Shown here piece after piece: positions 15,764 through 25,327 of a stretch of 64,000 nucleotides of DNA (its first letter is position 1; each line of letters starts with the position of its first letter). The DNA is taken from positions 434,001 through 498,000 of the forward strand of contig JADKEF010000003.1 in NCBI GenBank assembly GCA_016718135.1, read 5' to 3'. Below the pieces are notes generated by a model. The model did no database searches, was not told the DNA's origin, and worked only from the letters and a program-made list of their open reading frames with translations. The DNA is from Acidobacteriota bacterium (GTDB taxonomy: Bacteria > Acidobacteriota > Blastocatellia > Pyrinomonadales > Pyrinomonadaceae). The position numbers and the translations under genes were made by a program.

Positions 15764-17341
15764 ATGAATCCGCGCCCTCGCATCATTCTCCTAGCAGTCT
15801 CAGCCATACTCGTGTTGTTCGGCAATCAGTCAACGTCAGAAGCCCAGACGGCACCCTCAACTTGGCGGGTTAATGGCGTGTCCTTCGCCGACTTTGCAAA
15901 TCGGATGTCCAAATCAATTGAAGGCACAATCCCCGGAATGCCGTTTTATGGAGCAAATCAAACTCCAGGTGCTGCTTTTGTTCCACTTGATTTTCGATAT
16001 GCAGCAGACAATGTTCCAGCTTCCCCGATTACCACCCAACCTATGTCAAAGGTGGGCTTTTGGGCATCCTGGACGGTCGATCTGAACGATGACAACATTT
16101 GGTTGTACGCGATACCGGGTTCTGCTTTGGAAACTGAATTTACGAGAAGGAATGAAATCAGAAGGTGTTCTAACCAAACGATTGACAATGGTCAGCCGGC
16201 ATTTGGACCAGCGTCATGCAATTCGTCAGGAGGCAGCGGCAGTAGGGGTGACTCGTCCTTAGGTGGAGCAAGGTACGTGGGTTATGCAACAGTTGCAGTT
16301 CTCCGTTCGTGCGGCGTAGTGATCGTAAACACGCAGCTGTCCACGCACTCTCCCCGGTCTGCGGGTCTTGATCCGCAGCCGGACGCAATAAGCGAAAGCC
16401 GCTCGTTGGCGTCAAAATATGCAAAAGACATCATGCAAAAATTACTCGTCGCCTTTGACCAGGTTTGTACTTTTGGACCTACTTACCCGACGTATACGCC
16501 GACGCCGACGCCGACGCCGGCTCCGACATATTCGCCAACGCCGGCTCCTACTCCGTCCCCTAGTCCATTGGCAACTCCGGCACAGGTTGGAATGCTTAAA
16601 CTCGTGACCTATTATAATCACCAACACAACGACAGCGTGACGCTTTCGTCTGACGACGCGATCCGCGGAGCTGGTGCGGGTGGTTATACTTTTTCCGGCG
16701 ATGCAGGTGGGTATGTTTTTTCGGGCCAGGCGCTAGGAACCGTTCCGCTCAAGCTTTACTACAACTCTTCAATTGGCGACTATTTCACCACTGCGACAGC
16801 AGAAGGTGAACGCTCAGCAGTTGCCGCAGGATATAGGTTTGTTCGTGTCGAAGGCTATGTTTTTTCGTCCTATCAGCCCCTTACTGTTCCGCTAAAGCTC
16901 TTTTGGAGTGCAAATCGCAGCGATAATTTAACCATCGCAACCCCCGAAGGCGAAACAGGAGCGCTAAATAGTGGTTACAGCTTCGTTCGGGTCGAAGGTC
17001 ATATCCCCAAATCCTTACCCTCCGCCCCGGTAGCGTGTGGGCTTGGCGTCCGCTGGGACGAGTACGAGGATGGATGGACAGGTTTGTGGCAACGTCGGGG
17101 TAATAGCGACATCTTTGATTCAATATGGACAGGGCCGGCAGGTCAAAGGGCATCAGCTGTCATGTCGATTGGAATGGTCGGAGATCAGGTTACGGTCCAA
17201 CGTACACAACCGAACGGAGGGACATGCACCTATGCCGGCACACTCGGAGTCGATGGTTTATCAGTTACCGGAAGCTATTATTGCAGTTGGTGGCCGAATG
17301 GTGGGCGAACGCAATGGCGGGCTTCGATTCGTTGTAGCTAA
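15764..17341 (+). CDS. Secreted multidomain protein with Pro/Thr linker and DUF5648-like repeats
   Basis: 525 residues. A signal peptide (MNPRPRIILLAVSAILVLFG, cleavage near SEAQ) is followed by a roughly 215-residue N-terminal domain with paired cysteines, then a Pro/Thr/Ala/Ser linker (TPTPTPAPTYSPTPAPTPSP). Two or three copies follow of a unit resembling DUF5648: VPLKLYYNSSIGDYFTTAT and VPLKLFWSANRSDNLTIAT, each leading to AEGE or PEGE and FVRVEGY/H. A last domain of about 100 residues has several Trp and Cys (DEYEDGWTGLWQRRG). The linker is coded by a GC-rich ACGCCG microsatellite at about 16495-16565. The start at 15764 has GGAGG nearby; the frame is open to 15647 but the signal peptide fixes the start. 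Probably an extracellular binding or surface protein; function unknown. Confidence 0.8.
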   Translation: MNPRPRIILLAVSAILVLFGNQSTSEAQTAPSTWRVNGVSFADFANRMSKSIEGTIPGMPFYGANQTPGAAFVPLDFRYAADNVPASPITTQPMSKVGFWASWTVDLNDDNIWLYAIPGSALETEFTRRNEIRRCSNQTIDNGQPAFGPASCNSSGGSGSRGDSSLGGARYVGYATVAVLRSCGVVIVNTQLSTHSPRSAGLDPQPDAISESRSLASKYAKDIMQKLLVAFDQVCTFGPTYPTYTPTPTPTPAPTYSPTPAPTPSPSPLATPAQVGMLKLVTYYNHQHNDSVTLSSDDAIRGAGAGGYTFSGDAGGYVFSGQALGTVPLKLYYNSSIGDYFTTATAEGERSAVAAGYRFVRVEGYVFSSYQPLTVPLKLFWSANRSDNLTIATPEGETGALNSGYSFVRVEGHIPKSLPSAPVACGLGVRWDEYEDGWTGLWQRRGNSDIFDSIWTGPAGQRASAVMSIGMVGDQVTVQRTQPNGGTCTYAGTLGVDGLSVTGSYYCSWWPNGGRTQWRASIRCS

Positions 17342-17385
17342 AATCTCCGCTCATGACGATCGAGAACTCTTACGAACGCAGAGGT

Positions 17386-18393
17386 TTATTGTAGACGTTT
17401 CCTCGCCTGCGATTGGACAGCGGTAATAGCAACGGCATCAACAATATCCTCAGCCTTGCATCCTCGTGAAAGGTCATTACACGGTCTATCTAATCCTTGC
17501 AGGATAGGCCCGATGGCGGTGCCGCCGGTTAGGCGTTCGGTTAGTTTGTAGGCAATGTTGCCTGCGTTTAGGTCGGGGAAGATGAGGACGTTCGCACGGC
17601 CGGCGACCTCGGACCCGGGCGCCTTTGAGGCGGCGACGGATTGAACCAGAGCGGCGTCGGCCTGGAGCTCGCCGTCGATGACCAGCTCGGGCATTCTCAC
17701 TTTTACGGTTCTTGTGGCTTCGATGACTTTGTCGATGAGTTGGTGTTTCGCACTTCCTTTTGTCGAGAATGATAGCATCGCGACACGCGGTTCGACCTGG
17801 AGCAATGCACGGCATGAATCAGCCGAGGCGATCGCGATCTCAGCGAGTTCACCGACATTTGGATCGATGACGACGCCGCAGTCGGCGTAGATCATTGCTC
17901 CGTTAGCTCCGAATTTCTTGTCCGGCACCACCATCAGGAAAAAGCTCGACACCGTTTTCATCCCCGCACGCACACCAATGCAGCGGAGAGCCGCGGCAAC
18001 GGTATGAGCGGTTGTATTCGTTGCACCTGCGACGCTGCCGTCAGCCTTGCCTTCGCGCACCATCAGATTTCCAAAATACAAAGGGTCTTTCACGGTCTGC
18101 TCGGCTTCCTCGAGAGTGACTCCTTTGGAGACACGCATCTGGTGGTACAGCGTCGCGAGTTTGCCGAAATTACTCGACTTTCGATGGTCGAGAATATCGA
18201 CACCGTTCAGATTCGAACCGGATTCTGTCGCCAAAGCACGGATCTTCTCTTCATCGCCGAGGATCGTGACCTTCGCGATGCGATCAGCTGCGCACATGGC
18301 CGCGGCCTGAACGGTACGAATGTCTTCGCCCTCAGGCAAAATAATATGCTGCGGATCAGCCGCCGCTCGCTCACGGATCTGTTTAAGGATCAT
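17386..18393 (-). CDS. pta: Phosphate acetyltransferase
   Basis: 335 residues, the short class of Pta without the N-terminal regulatory DRTGG region. It interconverts acetyl-CoA and acetyl phosphate in the cytoplasm. Family motifs include ILPEGEDIRTVQAA near the start, VREGKADGSVAGATNTTAHTV, GAMIYADCGVVIDPNVGELA, LSFSTKGSA, DGELQADAALV and FPDLNAGNIAYKL. The ATG at 18393 has AGGA six bases upstream; another ATG seven codons earlier (18414) is possible. No ackA is adjacent. It converges on the secreted protein gene and diverges from the DUF1232 gene. Confidence 0.93.
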   Translation of the reverse strand: MILKQIRERAAADPQHIILPEGEDIRTVQAAAMCAADRIAKVTILGDEEKIRALATESGSNLNGVDILDHRKSSNFGKLATLYHQMRVSKGVTLEEAEQTVKDPLYFGNLMVREGKADGSVAGATNTTAHTVAAALRCIGVRAGMKTVSSFFLMVVPDKKFGANGAMIYADCGVVIDPNVGELAEIAIASADSCRALLQVEPRVAMLSFSTKGSAKHQLIDKVIEATRTVKVRMPELVIDGELQADAALVQSVAASKAPGSEVAGRANVLIFPDLNAGNIAYKLTERLTGGTAIGPILQGLDRPCNDLSRGCKAEDIVDAVAITAVQSQARKRLQ

Positions 18394-18480
18394 ACTCAGT
18401 CCTGAATTTACCATACAACCAAACCACGCGAAACTTGCACAAATCTCCGGTCGTAATTAGACTGAGGGCACAGACAAGAA

Positions 18481-19011
18481 ATGAGCGATATCACGAAGGT
18501 AAATACAAAATTGAAACGCGGCGAGAAATCGGAACTAAAGGGCCGTATGCGAAGCTTTTTGATGTTCCTGCCGAATATGGTCATGCTCCTCGGCCGCCTT
18601 TTAAAGGACGCCCGCGTGCCGACCGCCGAAAAGGCCCTGTTCCTCGGAGCGATCGTCTATGTGATCTCGCCGCTCGATCTGATCCCTGACATCTTGCCCT
18701 TTATCGGTCAGGTCGATGACTTATATGTTGTCGCCTTGACTCTGCTACGTCTGGTCAATAGAACTGACGAATCAGTTGTCCGTCAGCATTGGTCCGGCGG
18801 CGGAGACATCATTGCCCTGACCGATTCGATCGCGAATATCGCTCCCACACTACTGCCCAAGCGCATCTCTCGTGTCCTTACAGCGCGTGTCGAACTGGCT
18901 CCGGCCGGAAAAGTTCTTCGCGGCATAACGAAGCGTGACGAGGCCATTGTTCGCGAGATCGCGGGTGATGATATTCACGACATTGACGCTCGCTCACGGA
19001 TGGCAAATTAA
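18481..19011 (+). CDS. YkvA-like DUF1232 membrane protein
   Basis: 176 residues. The centre carries the DUF1232 signature KALFLGAIVYVISPLDLIPD followed by PFIGQVDDLYVVALTL, a hydrophobic pair of helices at about residues 56-96. The flanks are basic and polar and the C-terminal 70 residues have no motif I recognise. The biochemical role of DUF1232 proteins is not established; the hydrophobic core indicates membrane association. It starts 88 bases from pta on the other strand. Confidence 0.8.
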   Translation: MSDITKVNTKLKRGEKSELKGRMRSFLMFLPNMVMLLGRLLKDARVPTAEKALFLGAIVYVISPLDLIPDILPFIGQVDDLYVVALTLLRLVNRTDESVVRQHWSGGGDIIALTDSIANIAPTLLPKRISRVLTARVELAPAGKVLRGITKRDEAIVREIAGDDIHDIDARSRMAN

Positions 19012-19175
19012 TTTGCCGCTAACCGCAAATATTTGCACAATTTACTGGATTTTTGCTTCCTTTAGTACTTTCAGCTAGGGAAGCTCGCAAGAACTGTACT
19101 TGAAATTAGTTACACCGGTCAGCCGGTTTTTCGTTATACTGTGTCTATAACGAAAGACTGGGTTTTCGAATTTTT

Positions 19176-21569
19176 ATGTTTGAACGCTACACGGAGAGAT
19201 CGCGTCGGGTGATCTTTTTCGCCAGATACGAAGCTCTCCAATATGGTTCGCAGACGATAGCACCAGAGCACATTCTGCTCGGGCTGATGCGCGAGGACAA
19301 AACACTGTCCGCGCGTTTTTTGTCTTTTAGACACGTGCTGACGGTCGACTCGATAAGACGCGATATCGAAGAAAGGATCGTCCTCCGCGACCGCATCCCT
19401 CAGTCCTCCGAGCTTCACCTTTCTGCTGCCACAAAACAGATTCTCTTCTACGCCAGCGACGAAAGCCGTCAGCTCAAAAACCGCCACATTGGCCCGGAGC
19501 ACATTCTCCTCGGTATTGTCCGCGAAGAAAAATCGATCGCTGCCGAGATTCTTTTCGGCTACGGCCTACGGCTCAATGATGTGCGTGACGAGATGTCACG
19601 CCAGAGCGTGATCCCGGGCGTGCTGGCAGCGACAAAGGAAAATTCGAAAACGCCGGGCTTGCAGGAATTCACACGTGATCTGACCGTCGATGCGTCCGAA
19701 GGCCGGCTCGACCCGCTCGTCGGCCGCGGCCCCGAGATCGAACGGATCATCGAGATCCTCTGCCGACGTACTAAAAATAATCCGGTTCTCATCGGCGAAT
19801 CCGGAGTCGGAAAAACCGCCATCATCGAGGGCCTCGCCCAACGCATCGTCGACCGGAGCGTCCCGACATTTCTGGAGAACAAACGAATCCTTTCGCTAGA
19901 TCTTTCGCTCGTGGTTGCCGGAACAAAATATCGGGGCCAATTTGAAGAGCGTCTGAAGAAGATCATGGCCGAGCTCAAAGAGAGCAGCGAGAATATTGTT
20001 TTCATCGACGAGATCCACACGCTGGTCGGGGCGGGTTCTGCTGAAGGAACGCTCGACGCTGCAAATATCCTAAAACCTGCACTCTCTCGCGGCGACATTC
20101 AATGTATCGGAGCGACGACCCCGAGCGAGTATCGTAAGACCATCGAAAAAGATCGGGCACTAGAGCGCCGATTCCAGTCGGTCAAGGTCGAGCCGCCGAA
20201 TGAGGCCGAGGCTCTTGAGATCATTACCGGGGTGGTCGAACGGTACGAGGCATTTCACCAGCTCCGGTATGCGAAAGAAGCCTTGACCGCAGCCGTCCAG
20301 CAATCGAACCGCTACATTACAGATAGATTCTTGCCTGACAAGGCGATCGATGTCCTCGACGAAGCAGGTGCAAGGGCAAAGTTACGATATCAACAAGAAA
20401 ATCGCGGCGAGCCGTCGTGGAAAGAGACCGTCGAGAATTGGAAGCGTGTTGCCGCGAATGAAGAACAGTTGATCTCGTATGAACTTAGTTCGCTCGAAGA
20501 TTCGTTTTTCGCCGTCGAGGTGACGAAAGACGATGTTGACGAGGTGATCGCCCGCTGGACCGGCGTTCCGGTTTCCTCCGTCAAGCAGCAAGAGGCTGAG
20601 AAGCTGATGACCATCGAGACCGCTTTGCACAAACGCATAGTCTCGCAGCGTCCTGCGATCTCGGCATTGGCGAGAGCGATCCGCCGTTCACGTGCGGGCT
20701 TGAAAAATCCCGGACGTCCGGTCGGCTCGTTCCTGTTTCTTGGGCCGACCGGTGTTGGCAAGACAGAGGTCGCACGTTCGATCGCGGAATATCTATTCGG
20801 TTCTGAGCGTGCGTTGATCCGCTTTGACATGAGCGAGTTCATGGAGAAGCACGCCGTGTCGAAATTTATCGGCTCGCCTCCGGGATACGTCGGCCATGAG
20901 GAAGGCGGGCAATTGACCGAGAAACTCCGCCGCTCGCCGTACGCAGTCGTCTTATTCGACGAGGTCGAAAAGGCGCATCCGGATGTTTTCAACGTCCTCC
21001 TTCAAGTTTTCGAAGACGGCATCCTGACCGACGCCATGGGACAGGCAGTTGATTGTAAGCATGCGATATTTATCATGACCTCAAATATCGGTGCACGCGT
21101 TATTCAAAAAAGTGCGTCGCTCGGATTTCAGGCAAATTCGGCGGGGAACCGCGAACAGATGGATAACGAGGTGATGAGCAAGGTCAAGCAGACCTTCGCA
21201 CCGGAATTTATCAATCGCCTCGACGAGATCATCATCTTTGACGAGCTCTCGGACGAAGACCTATTCCGCATCGTAGACCTGCAAGTGGTCAAACTCAATC
21301 AACTCGTCGAAAGCCGCGAGCTAAAGATCGTACTTACCGAAGCGGCCCGCAAATGGCTGATCGACAAGACGTGTACCGACCGCAAATACGGTGCACGTCC
21401 GCTAAAACGTGCCCTTCAAAAATATGTCGAGGACGAACTGTCCGAGGCTCTGATCCAGGGGGATGTTACCGCTGACAGCACTGTCGAGGTTTATCCTACC
21501 GGTGACAAACTTGGTTTCCGCTCGGTACGAACGAAAAAGCCCGAGAAAGAACTGACTCAAAAAGCGTAG
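19176..21569 (+). CDS. clpC: ClpC-type AAA+ unfoldase
   Basis: 797 residues. Two Clp N-terminal repeats (residues 1-150, FERYTERSRRVIFFARYEA and LGIVREEKSIAAEIL) precede AAA domain 1 with Walker A GESGVGKT near 207-214. A short middle domain follows (about 410-450), too short for ClpB but right for ClpC, then AAA domain 2 with Walker A GPTGVGKT near 523-530. The loop SLGFQ in domain 2 sits where ClpC has the hydrophobic tripeptide that docks on ClpP, so it should feed substrates to ClpP; no clpP is in the window. Start ATG 19176. No CtsR-type regulator is adjacent. The gene for ClpB, which lacks this loop, is at 60.9 kb. Confidence 0.93.
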   Translation: MFERYTERSRRVIFFARYEALQYGSQTIAPEHILLGLMREDKTLSARFLSFRHVLTVDSIRRDIEERIVLRDRIPQSSELHLSAATKQILFYASDESRQLKNRHIGPEHILLGIVREEKSIAAEILFGYGLRLNDVRDEMSRQSVIPGVLAATKENSKTPGLQEFTRDLTVDASEGRLDPLVGRGPEIERIIEILCRRTKNNPVLIGESGVGKTAIIEGLAQRIVDRSVPTFLENKRILSLDLSLVVAGTKYRGQFEERLKKIMAELKESSENIVFIDEIHTLVGAGSAEGTLDAANILKPALSRGDIQCIGATTPSEYRKTIEKDRALERRFQSVKVEPPNEAEALEIITGVVERYEAFHQLRYAKEALTAAVQQSNRYITDRFLPDKAIDVLDEAGARAKLRYQQENRGEPSWKETVENWKRVAANEEQLISYELSSLEDSFFAVEVTKDDVDEVIARWTGVPVSSVKQQEAEKLMTIETALHKRIVSQRPAISALARAIRRSRAGLKNPGRPVGSFLFLGPTGVGKTEVARSIAEYLFGSERALIRFDMSEFMEKHAVSKFIGSPPGYVGHEEGGQLTEKLRRSPYAVVLFDEVEKAHPDVFNVLLQVFEDGILTDAMGQAVDCKHAIFIMTSNIGARVIQKSASLGFQANSAGNREQMDNEVMSKVKQTFAPEFINRLDEIIIFDELSDEDLFRIVDLQVVKLNQLVESRELKIVLTEAARKWLIDKTCTDRKYGARPLKRALQKYVEDELSEALIQGDVTADSTVEVYPTGDKLGFRSVRTKKPEKELTQKA

Positions 21570-21577
21570 GCCTGGTA

Positions 21578-22372
21578 TTACGGCTTTCGCTTTTTGAGAT
21601 CGAACGTCTCATTCGGACCCAGTATCGCCATCGCAAATTCCTTGTTCGAACGCGTCGAGTGGACAAAAAGAACCTTCGTCGCCCCGACGACTGTCAGTTT
21701 CCGGTTGTCCTCGACCAGAACGGCGGTGTCTTCGTCGATGCCGATCCCCAGCATCTTCGGATTCTGCATCACCAGCCCTAACAGCCGATTGTGCCGCTGA
21801 CGAACGAGGAAATGCTGGTCAAAGATGACATTCGGCAGCAACCCAAGGCCTTTCCGTACACCGACCTTCGAACCATCGATGATCTTAAGATCGGCGTCAC
21901 CTGTCATCATCGGATCGGATATCACCGCTGCACCTGCACTCGTGCCGCCGAAAGGCGTTCCTTTTACGTATTTCTCACGGATCAACTTTAAAAGTTCCTC
22001 ATCGGCAAGGACATCCATGATGCGATTCTGATCGCCGCCGGAGAAGAATACACCGGTCGCGGACTTTAGCTGTTCGACAAATTTCGCACGCTTCTCCGCA
22101 TCGAGCGGCCGCATCGCGGCGTGTTCTAACGATTTGTGCGGGAACTGTCCGAATCCTTTCTTCAGAGCCTCAAAGCTCTCCTCGGGAACGCCGCTCGCCC
22201 AGGTTATCATGAGCAGCTTTGCATTTGGCCCGCCGCTCCACTCGACGAATTTCTTCATCCCATCCACGGGACGGGAACCGCCACCAACCACGAAGAGCCT
22301 CTGCTGACCGAATGAAGCGAGGGCAAAGATGTGTAGAAGCAAGAAAGCCAAAAATAAAGTGTTTCTCTTCAT
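21578..22372 (-). CDS. Secreted cyanophycinase-like S51 peptidase
   Basis: 264 residues with a signal peptide (MKRNTLFLAFLLLHIFALAS, cleavage near FGQ). The flavodoxin-like core has RLFVVGGGSRP, FFSGGDQNR and the nucleophile elbow GTSAGAAVISD, in which the Ser is the catalytic residue of the peptidase S51/cyanophycinase family; GIGIDEDTAVLVE is also characteristic. Cyanophycinases cut cyanophycin into Asp-Arg dipeptides, while relatives cut other beta-aspartyl or N-terminal Asp peptides. The export signal favours breakdown of external polymer or peptides, and no cyanophycin synthetase is nearby. The ATG at 22372 is used; upstream only a TTG is available. It converges on clpC with 8 bases between. 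Confidence 0.87.
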   Translation of the reverse strand: MKRNTLFLAFLLLHIFALASFGQQRLFVVGGGSRPVDGMKKFVEWSGGPNAKLLMITWASGVPEESFEALKKGFGQFPHKSLEHAAMRPLDAEKRAKFVEQLKSATGVFFSGGDQNRIMDVLADEELLKLIREKYVKGTPFGGTSAGAAVISDPMMTGDADLKIIDGSKVGVRKGLGLLPNVIFDQHFLVRQRHNRLLGLVMQNPKMLGIGIDEDTAVLVEDNRKLTVVGATKVLFVHSTRSNKEFAMAILGPNETFDLKKRKP

Positions 22373-22393
22373 AAGATTCCTATCGGACAAAGA

Positions 22394-23323
22394 CTAGTAG
22401 ATCGACGGCTCGCCTTTAGGGCGTGTCTTCCAACGCTTGTGGATCCACATCCATTGATCAGGATATTCACGGATAACCTTCTCGATCTCAGCCGTGTACC
22501 GCGCAGTCGTGTCGACGATATCTTGTTTGCGATCATCTGAGATCGTTGGCTCGAGCAAGGATCCGTGGACGACTTTGTACTTCTTTATCGACTTATCCCA
22601 GACACAGAAGGTCGGATAGATCAACGCGTTTGTCCGTATCGCCAGCAGGGCGGCCCCGCCGGCGGTGCAGGCAGACCGGCCAAAGAATGGAACAAAAACA
22701 CCTTCTTTGGGATGAGCGTTGACGTCGGACAGAATGCCCAGGATGCCGCCTTCGCGAAGTATCTTTATCGCGAGCATGGCGGAATGGGTTTTATTGATCG
22801 GCGTATTTCCAAATTTTGTTCGCCGCACGGTGAGCATTTCATCGATCTTTGGATTGTCGAGCGAACGAGCGAGGTAACTGATCGGCTCGTAAAGAGCAGC
22901 AAAGCCGAGCACCAACAATTCCCAGTTGCCCATATGGCCTGTCGTGATCAGTACACCACGCCCCTCGGATTTATGTCTTGCATAGACCACCTTTGTCTCA
23001 GCGTCCAACTCGAAATCAATTAGCTCTGCGAGTTTTTCACGTGTGAATTTGTGAACCTGACTGAGTTCGCCTAGGACACGGCCGAGGCTTTCGAACGTGC
23101 CTTTCAGGATGGTCTCGCGTTCCGGTATCGACTTTTCCGGGAATGCTATCTCAAGATTCCGCATCCCGACCCGCCAGAGCCCCCTCATGAAAAACGGCAA
23201 CACCCGCAAGAGAGCAATGCTAAGAGTTAACGCTGCCGAACGCGGAAGTATGCCCATCAGCCAAAGAGCGGCTCGAGCCGCGGTGTATTCGACCGAGATG
23301 AGATTTTTGCTTTTCTTTGCCAT
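22394..23323 (-). CDS. LpxL/HtrB-type lipid A acyltransferase
   Basis: 309 residues of the lysophospholipid acyltransferase superfamily. There is an N-terminal membrane helix (about 13-50), the catalytic H(x)4E motif in TTGHMGNWELLVLG (near residues 128-133), SDVNAHPKEGVFVPFFG for acyl or acceptor binding, and the family ending YPDQWMWIHKRWKTRP. It would add a secondary acyl chain to Kdo-lipid A at the inner membrane. LpxL and LpxM cannot be told apart by eye. It lies 21 bases upstream of the cyanophycinase-like gene on the same strand. Confidence 0.9.
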   Translation of the reverse strand: MAKKSKNLISVEYTAARAALWLMGILPRSAALTLSIALLRVLPFFMRGLWRVGMRNLEIAFPEKSIPERETILKGTFESLGRVLGELSQVHKFTREKLAELIDFELDAETKVVYARHKSEGRGVLITTGHMGNWELLVLGFAALYEPISYLARSLDNPKIDEMLTVRRTKFGNTPINKTHSAMLAIKILREGGILGILSDVNAHPKEGVFVPFFGRSACTAGGAALLAIRTNALIYPTFCVWDKSIKKYKVVHGSLLEPTISDDRKQDIVDTTARYTAEIEKVIREYPDQWMWIHKRWKTRPKGEPSIY

Positions 23324-23491
23324 TGGCGTGTTTGACCGAGATTTACTTTAAATTTTTGCCGCTCCAATTCAAAACCGCCGCGACCGTAAGTCTTACAAAA
23401 CTCTTACAATTACGGCCGCCATAACCTGTTAACCTTGTTAATGTAGAGCGAAATAGTCGCTCAAAATAATTCGTCATCGAGGTCAAAACAC

Positions 23492-24361
23492 ATGCAGAAT
23501 GTAGTCGAATTTGAGCCTTCACGGGCCGGAAAGTTGAATTGGGACACGATATTTTTTGTCGCGGCGTTTCATATTGTCGCTGTGGCGGCATTATTCACGT
23601 TTAGCTGGCAGAACGCGATCGCAGCTTTCATTTGCTGGTGGATCGCGGCGAGCTGGGGTATCGGGATTGCCTATCACCGGCTCTTAACGCACCGTGGGTT
23701 TACGACATCGACCTGGATGATGCGCTTTTTGGCGACGTGTGGAACGCTCGGCCTGCAGTCGGGACCGATCACTTGGGTTACGACCCACCGTCTTCATCAT
23801 GCCTTCACGGATGGCGAGAAGGATCCGCATAGCCCACGTCATGGGATTTTCTGGTCGCATATGGGCTGGATCTTTCGAGGCACAGCTCAGCGTCAATCAC
23901 AGGCAACGATGCAGAAATATTCGCGCGATCTGATGAAGGATCCGTACCTGCGATTCCTTGATAAGTACTATTACGTTACCACTCTGGCCCTCGCAGGCGT
24001 TCTGTTCGCGATCGGTGGATGGACAATGGTGATCTGGGCTATCGTTATGAGGGTCGCGGTCAGCTGGCACTTTACCTGGCTCGTCAATTCGGCAACGCAC
24101 CTCTGGGGTAGCCGTCGTTTTGAAACGCGTGACGACTCCCGCAACAACGCACTCGTCGCAGCGGTCACCTTTGGCGAAGGCTGGCACAACAACCACCACA
24201 CCTATCCACGCAGCGCTAAACATGGCCTGACCTGGAAAGAATTCGACATCAATTGGTACCAGCTGCAGCTTCTGGAGAAGCTCGGCCTTATCCAGAACGT
24301 CTATGCATACGACCTCGCAACCGAATCGGAAACCCCGAAGGAAATGCGAATAGCGGCCTAG
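23492..24361 (+). CDS. Delta-9-type acyl desaturase
   Basis: 289 residues with four membrane helices and the three histidine boxes of the membrane di-iron desaturases: HRLLTHR (about 62-68), HRLHH (about 99-103) and HNNHH (about 231-235). It introduces a cis double bond into saturated acyl-CoA or lipid-bound acyl chains and controls membrane fluidity. The extra His in HPRHG-like DPHSPRHGIFWSHMGW is also typical of the stearoyl-CoA desaturase type. It is divergent from lpxL. A two-component system follows 84 bases downstream and might respond to membrane state, but that link is only positional. Confidence 0.92.
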   Translation: MQNVVEFEPSRAGKLNWDTIFFVAAFHIVAVAALFTFSWQNAIAAFICWWIAASWGIGIAYHRLLTHRGFTTSTWMMRFLATCGTLGLQSGPITWVTTHRLHHAFTDGEKDPHSPRHGIFWSHMGWIFRGTAQRQSQATMQKYSRDLMKDPYLRFLDKYYYVTTLALAGVLFAIGGWTMVIWAIVMRVAVSWHFTWLVNSATHLWGSRRFETRDDSRNNALVAAVTFGEGWHNNHHTYPRSAKHGLTWKEFDINWYQLQLLEKLGLIQNVYAYDLATESETPKEMRIAA

Positions 24362-24379
24362 ACAGACTCGATAGCTTTA

Positions 24380-24440
24380 AAATGGTGAATGGCGAATGTC
24401 CGATCGACATTTACCATTCACCATTTTCCATTTACCATTG
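24380..24440. repeat. Palindromic repeat ATGGTGAATG.../...CATTCACCAT
   Basis: ATGGTGAATGGCGAATG at 24382-24398 faces CATTTACCATTCACCAT further on, with a second partial copy CATTTACCATTG at 24429-24440. It fills the gap between the desaturase and the histidine kinase. An ATG inside it (24389) is in frame with the kinase and could mislead start calling. Confidence 0.6.
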
Positions 24441-24445
24441 AACAC

Positions 24446-25327
24446 GTGCGTCGCCGTAAAACAGCAATAACGTTTCTCATCTTGGGCATCTGCTTGTCCG
24501 CCCTGGCGATCGCTTTGAATGTCGGCTGGGTCATCCTAAGCATTCGCGAGGTCGCCCTGCTTGTCTTTGGGGTGGTTTTCTTCCTGTTGATCATTACCGG
24601 GCTGATCCTGAACACCGTCTTTCTGGTTCGCGAGATACGCCGCAACGAGCAGCACGACGCATTTCTCAACGCTGTCACGCACGAACTGAAAACGCCGATC
24701 GCCTCGATCAAGCTGTATCTCGAAACGCTCAAGAACCGCGACGTTCCCGAAGAGAAACGCCGCGAATTCTACGACATCATGCTCGCCGACAACGAGCGCC
24801 TGCTCGGCACCGTCGAGCAGGTGCTCCAGGCCAGCCAAAGCCGCGAGAAACAGCGGTTGATGAATCTTGGTGATCAGGAACTCGGCACCGTGCTGACCGA
24901 GACGATCGACATTGTCTGCTCGCGACGCCATCTCGACAAAAGTGTGATTCGCCTCTCGAAACCCACGGAGGATGTAAAGGTCTTGGGCGATCGCTCCGAA
25001 CTGCAAACAGCCTTTGCCAATCTTCTCGACAATGCATTTAAGTACTCAGGCGATGAACCGAAGATCTCAGTCAAACTGCGCAAGAGCGGTCGTACTGCGG
25101 AGATATTCTTTCGCGACAACGGCATCGGTATCGGTCGCAGCCATCTCAAAAGGATCTTCAAACGCTTTTACCGTGCACCGGCCAAGTCCGACGTTCCCAT
25201 AAAAGGCACCGGCCTCGGCCTGCCGATCGTCCGCTCGATCATAGAACGCCACGGCGGCCGCGTCACCGCCGAGAGCAAGGGCGATGGGCAAGGCAGTACA
25301 TTTATCGTGAGAATTCCGCTGGTATGA
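24446..25327 (+). CDS. Sensor histidine kinase
   Basis: About 293 residues. Two membrane helices at the N-terminus (about 6-60) enclose a very short outer loop, so the sensor has almost no periplasmic domain. The H-box FLNAVTHELKTPIASIKLYL carries the phosphorylated His, the N-box is NLLDNAFKYSGD, and the G boxes are FRDNGIGIG and GTGLGLPIVRSI. The GTG at 24446 is preferred because the alternative ATG at 24389 would translate an intergenic palindromic repeat. It overlaps the response regulator by 4 bases. The signal is unknown. Confidence 0.88.
   Translation: MRRRKTAITFLILGICLSALAIALNVGWVILSIREVALLVFGVVFFLLIITGLILNTVFLVREIRRNEQHDAFLNAVTHELKTPIASIKLYLETLKNRDVPEEKRREFYDIMLADNERLLGTVEQVLQASQSREKQRLMNLGDQELGTVLTETIDIVCSRRHLDKSVIRLSKPTEDVKVLGDRSELQTAFANLLDNAFKYSGDEPKISVKLRKSGRTAEIFFRDNGIGIGRSHLKRIFKRFYRAPAKSDVPIKGTGLGLPIVRSIIERHGGRVTAESKGDGQGSTFIVRIPLV

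Noticed and set aside
16495..16565. Tandem GC-rich repeats resembling a CRISPR or microsatellite array
   Set aside because: They code the Pro/Thr linker of the secreted protein in frame; there are no spacers.
24389..24445. N-terminal extension of the histidine kinase
   Set aside because: It lies inside an intergenic palindromic repeat; the GTG at 24446 is a more likely start.
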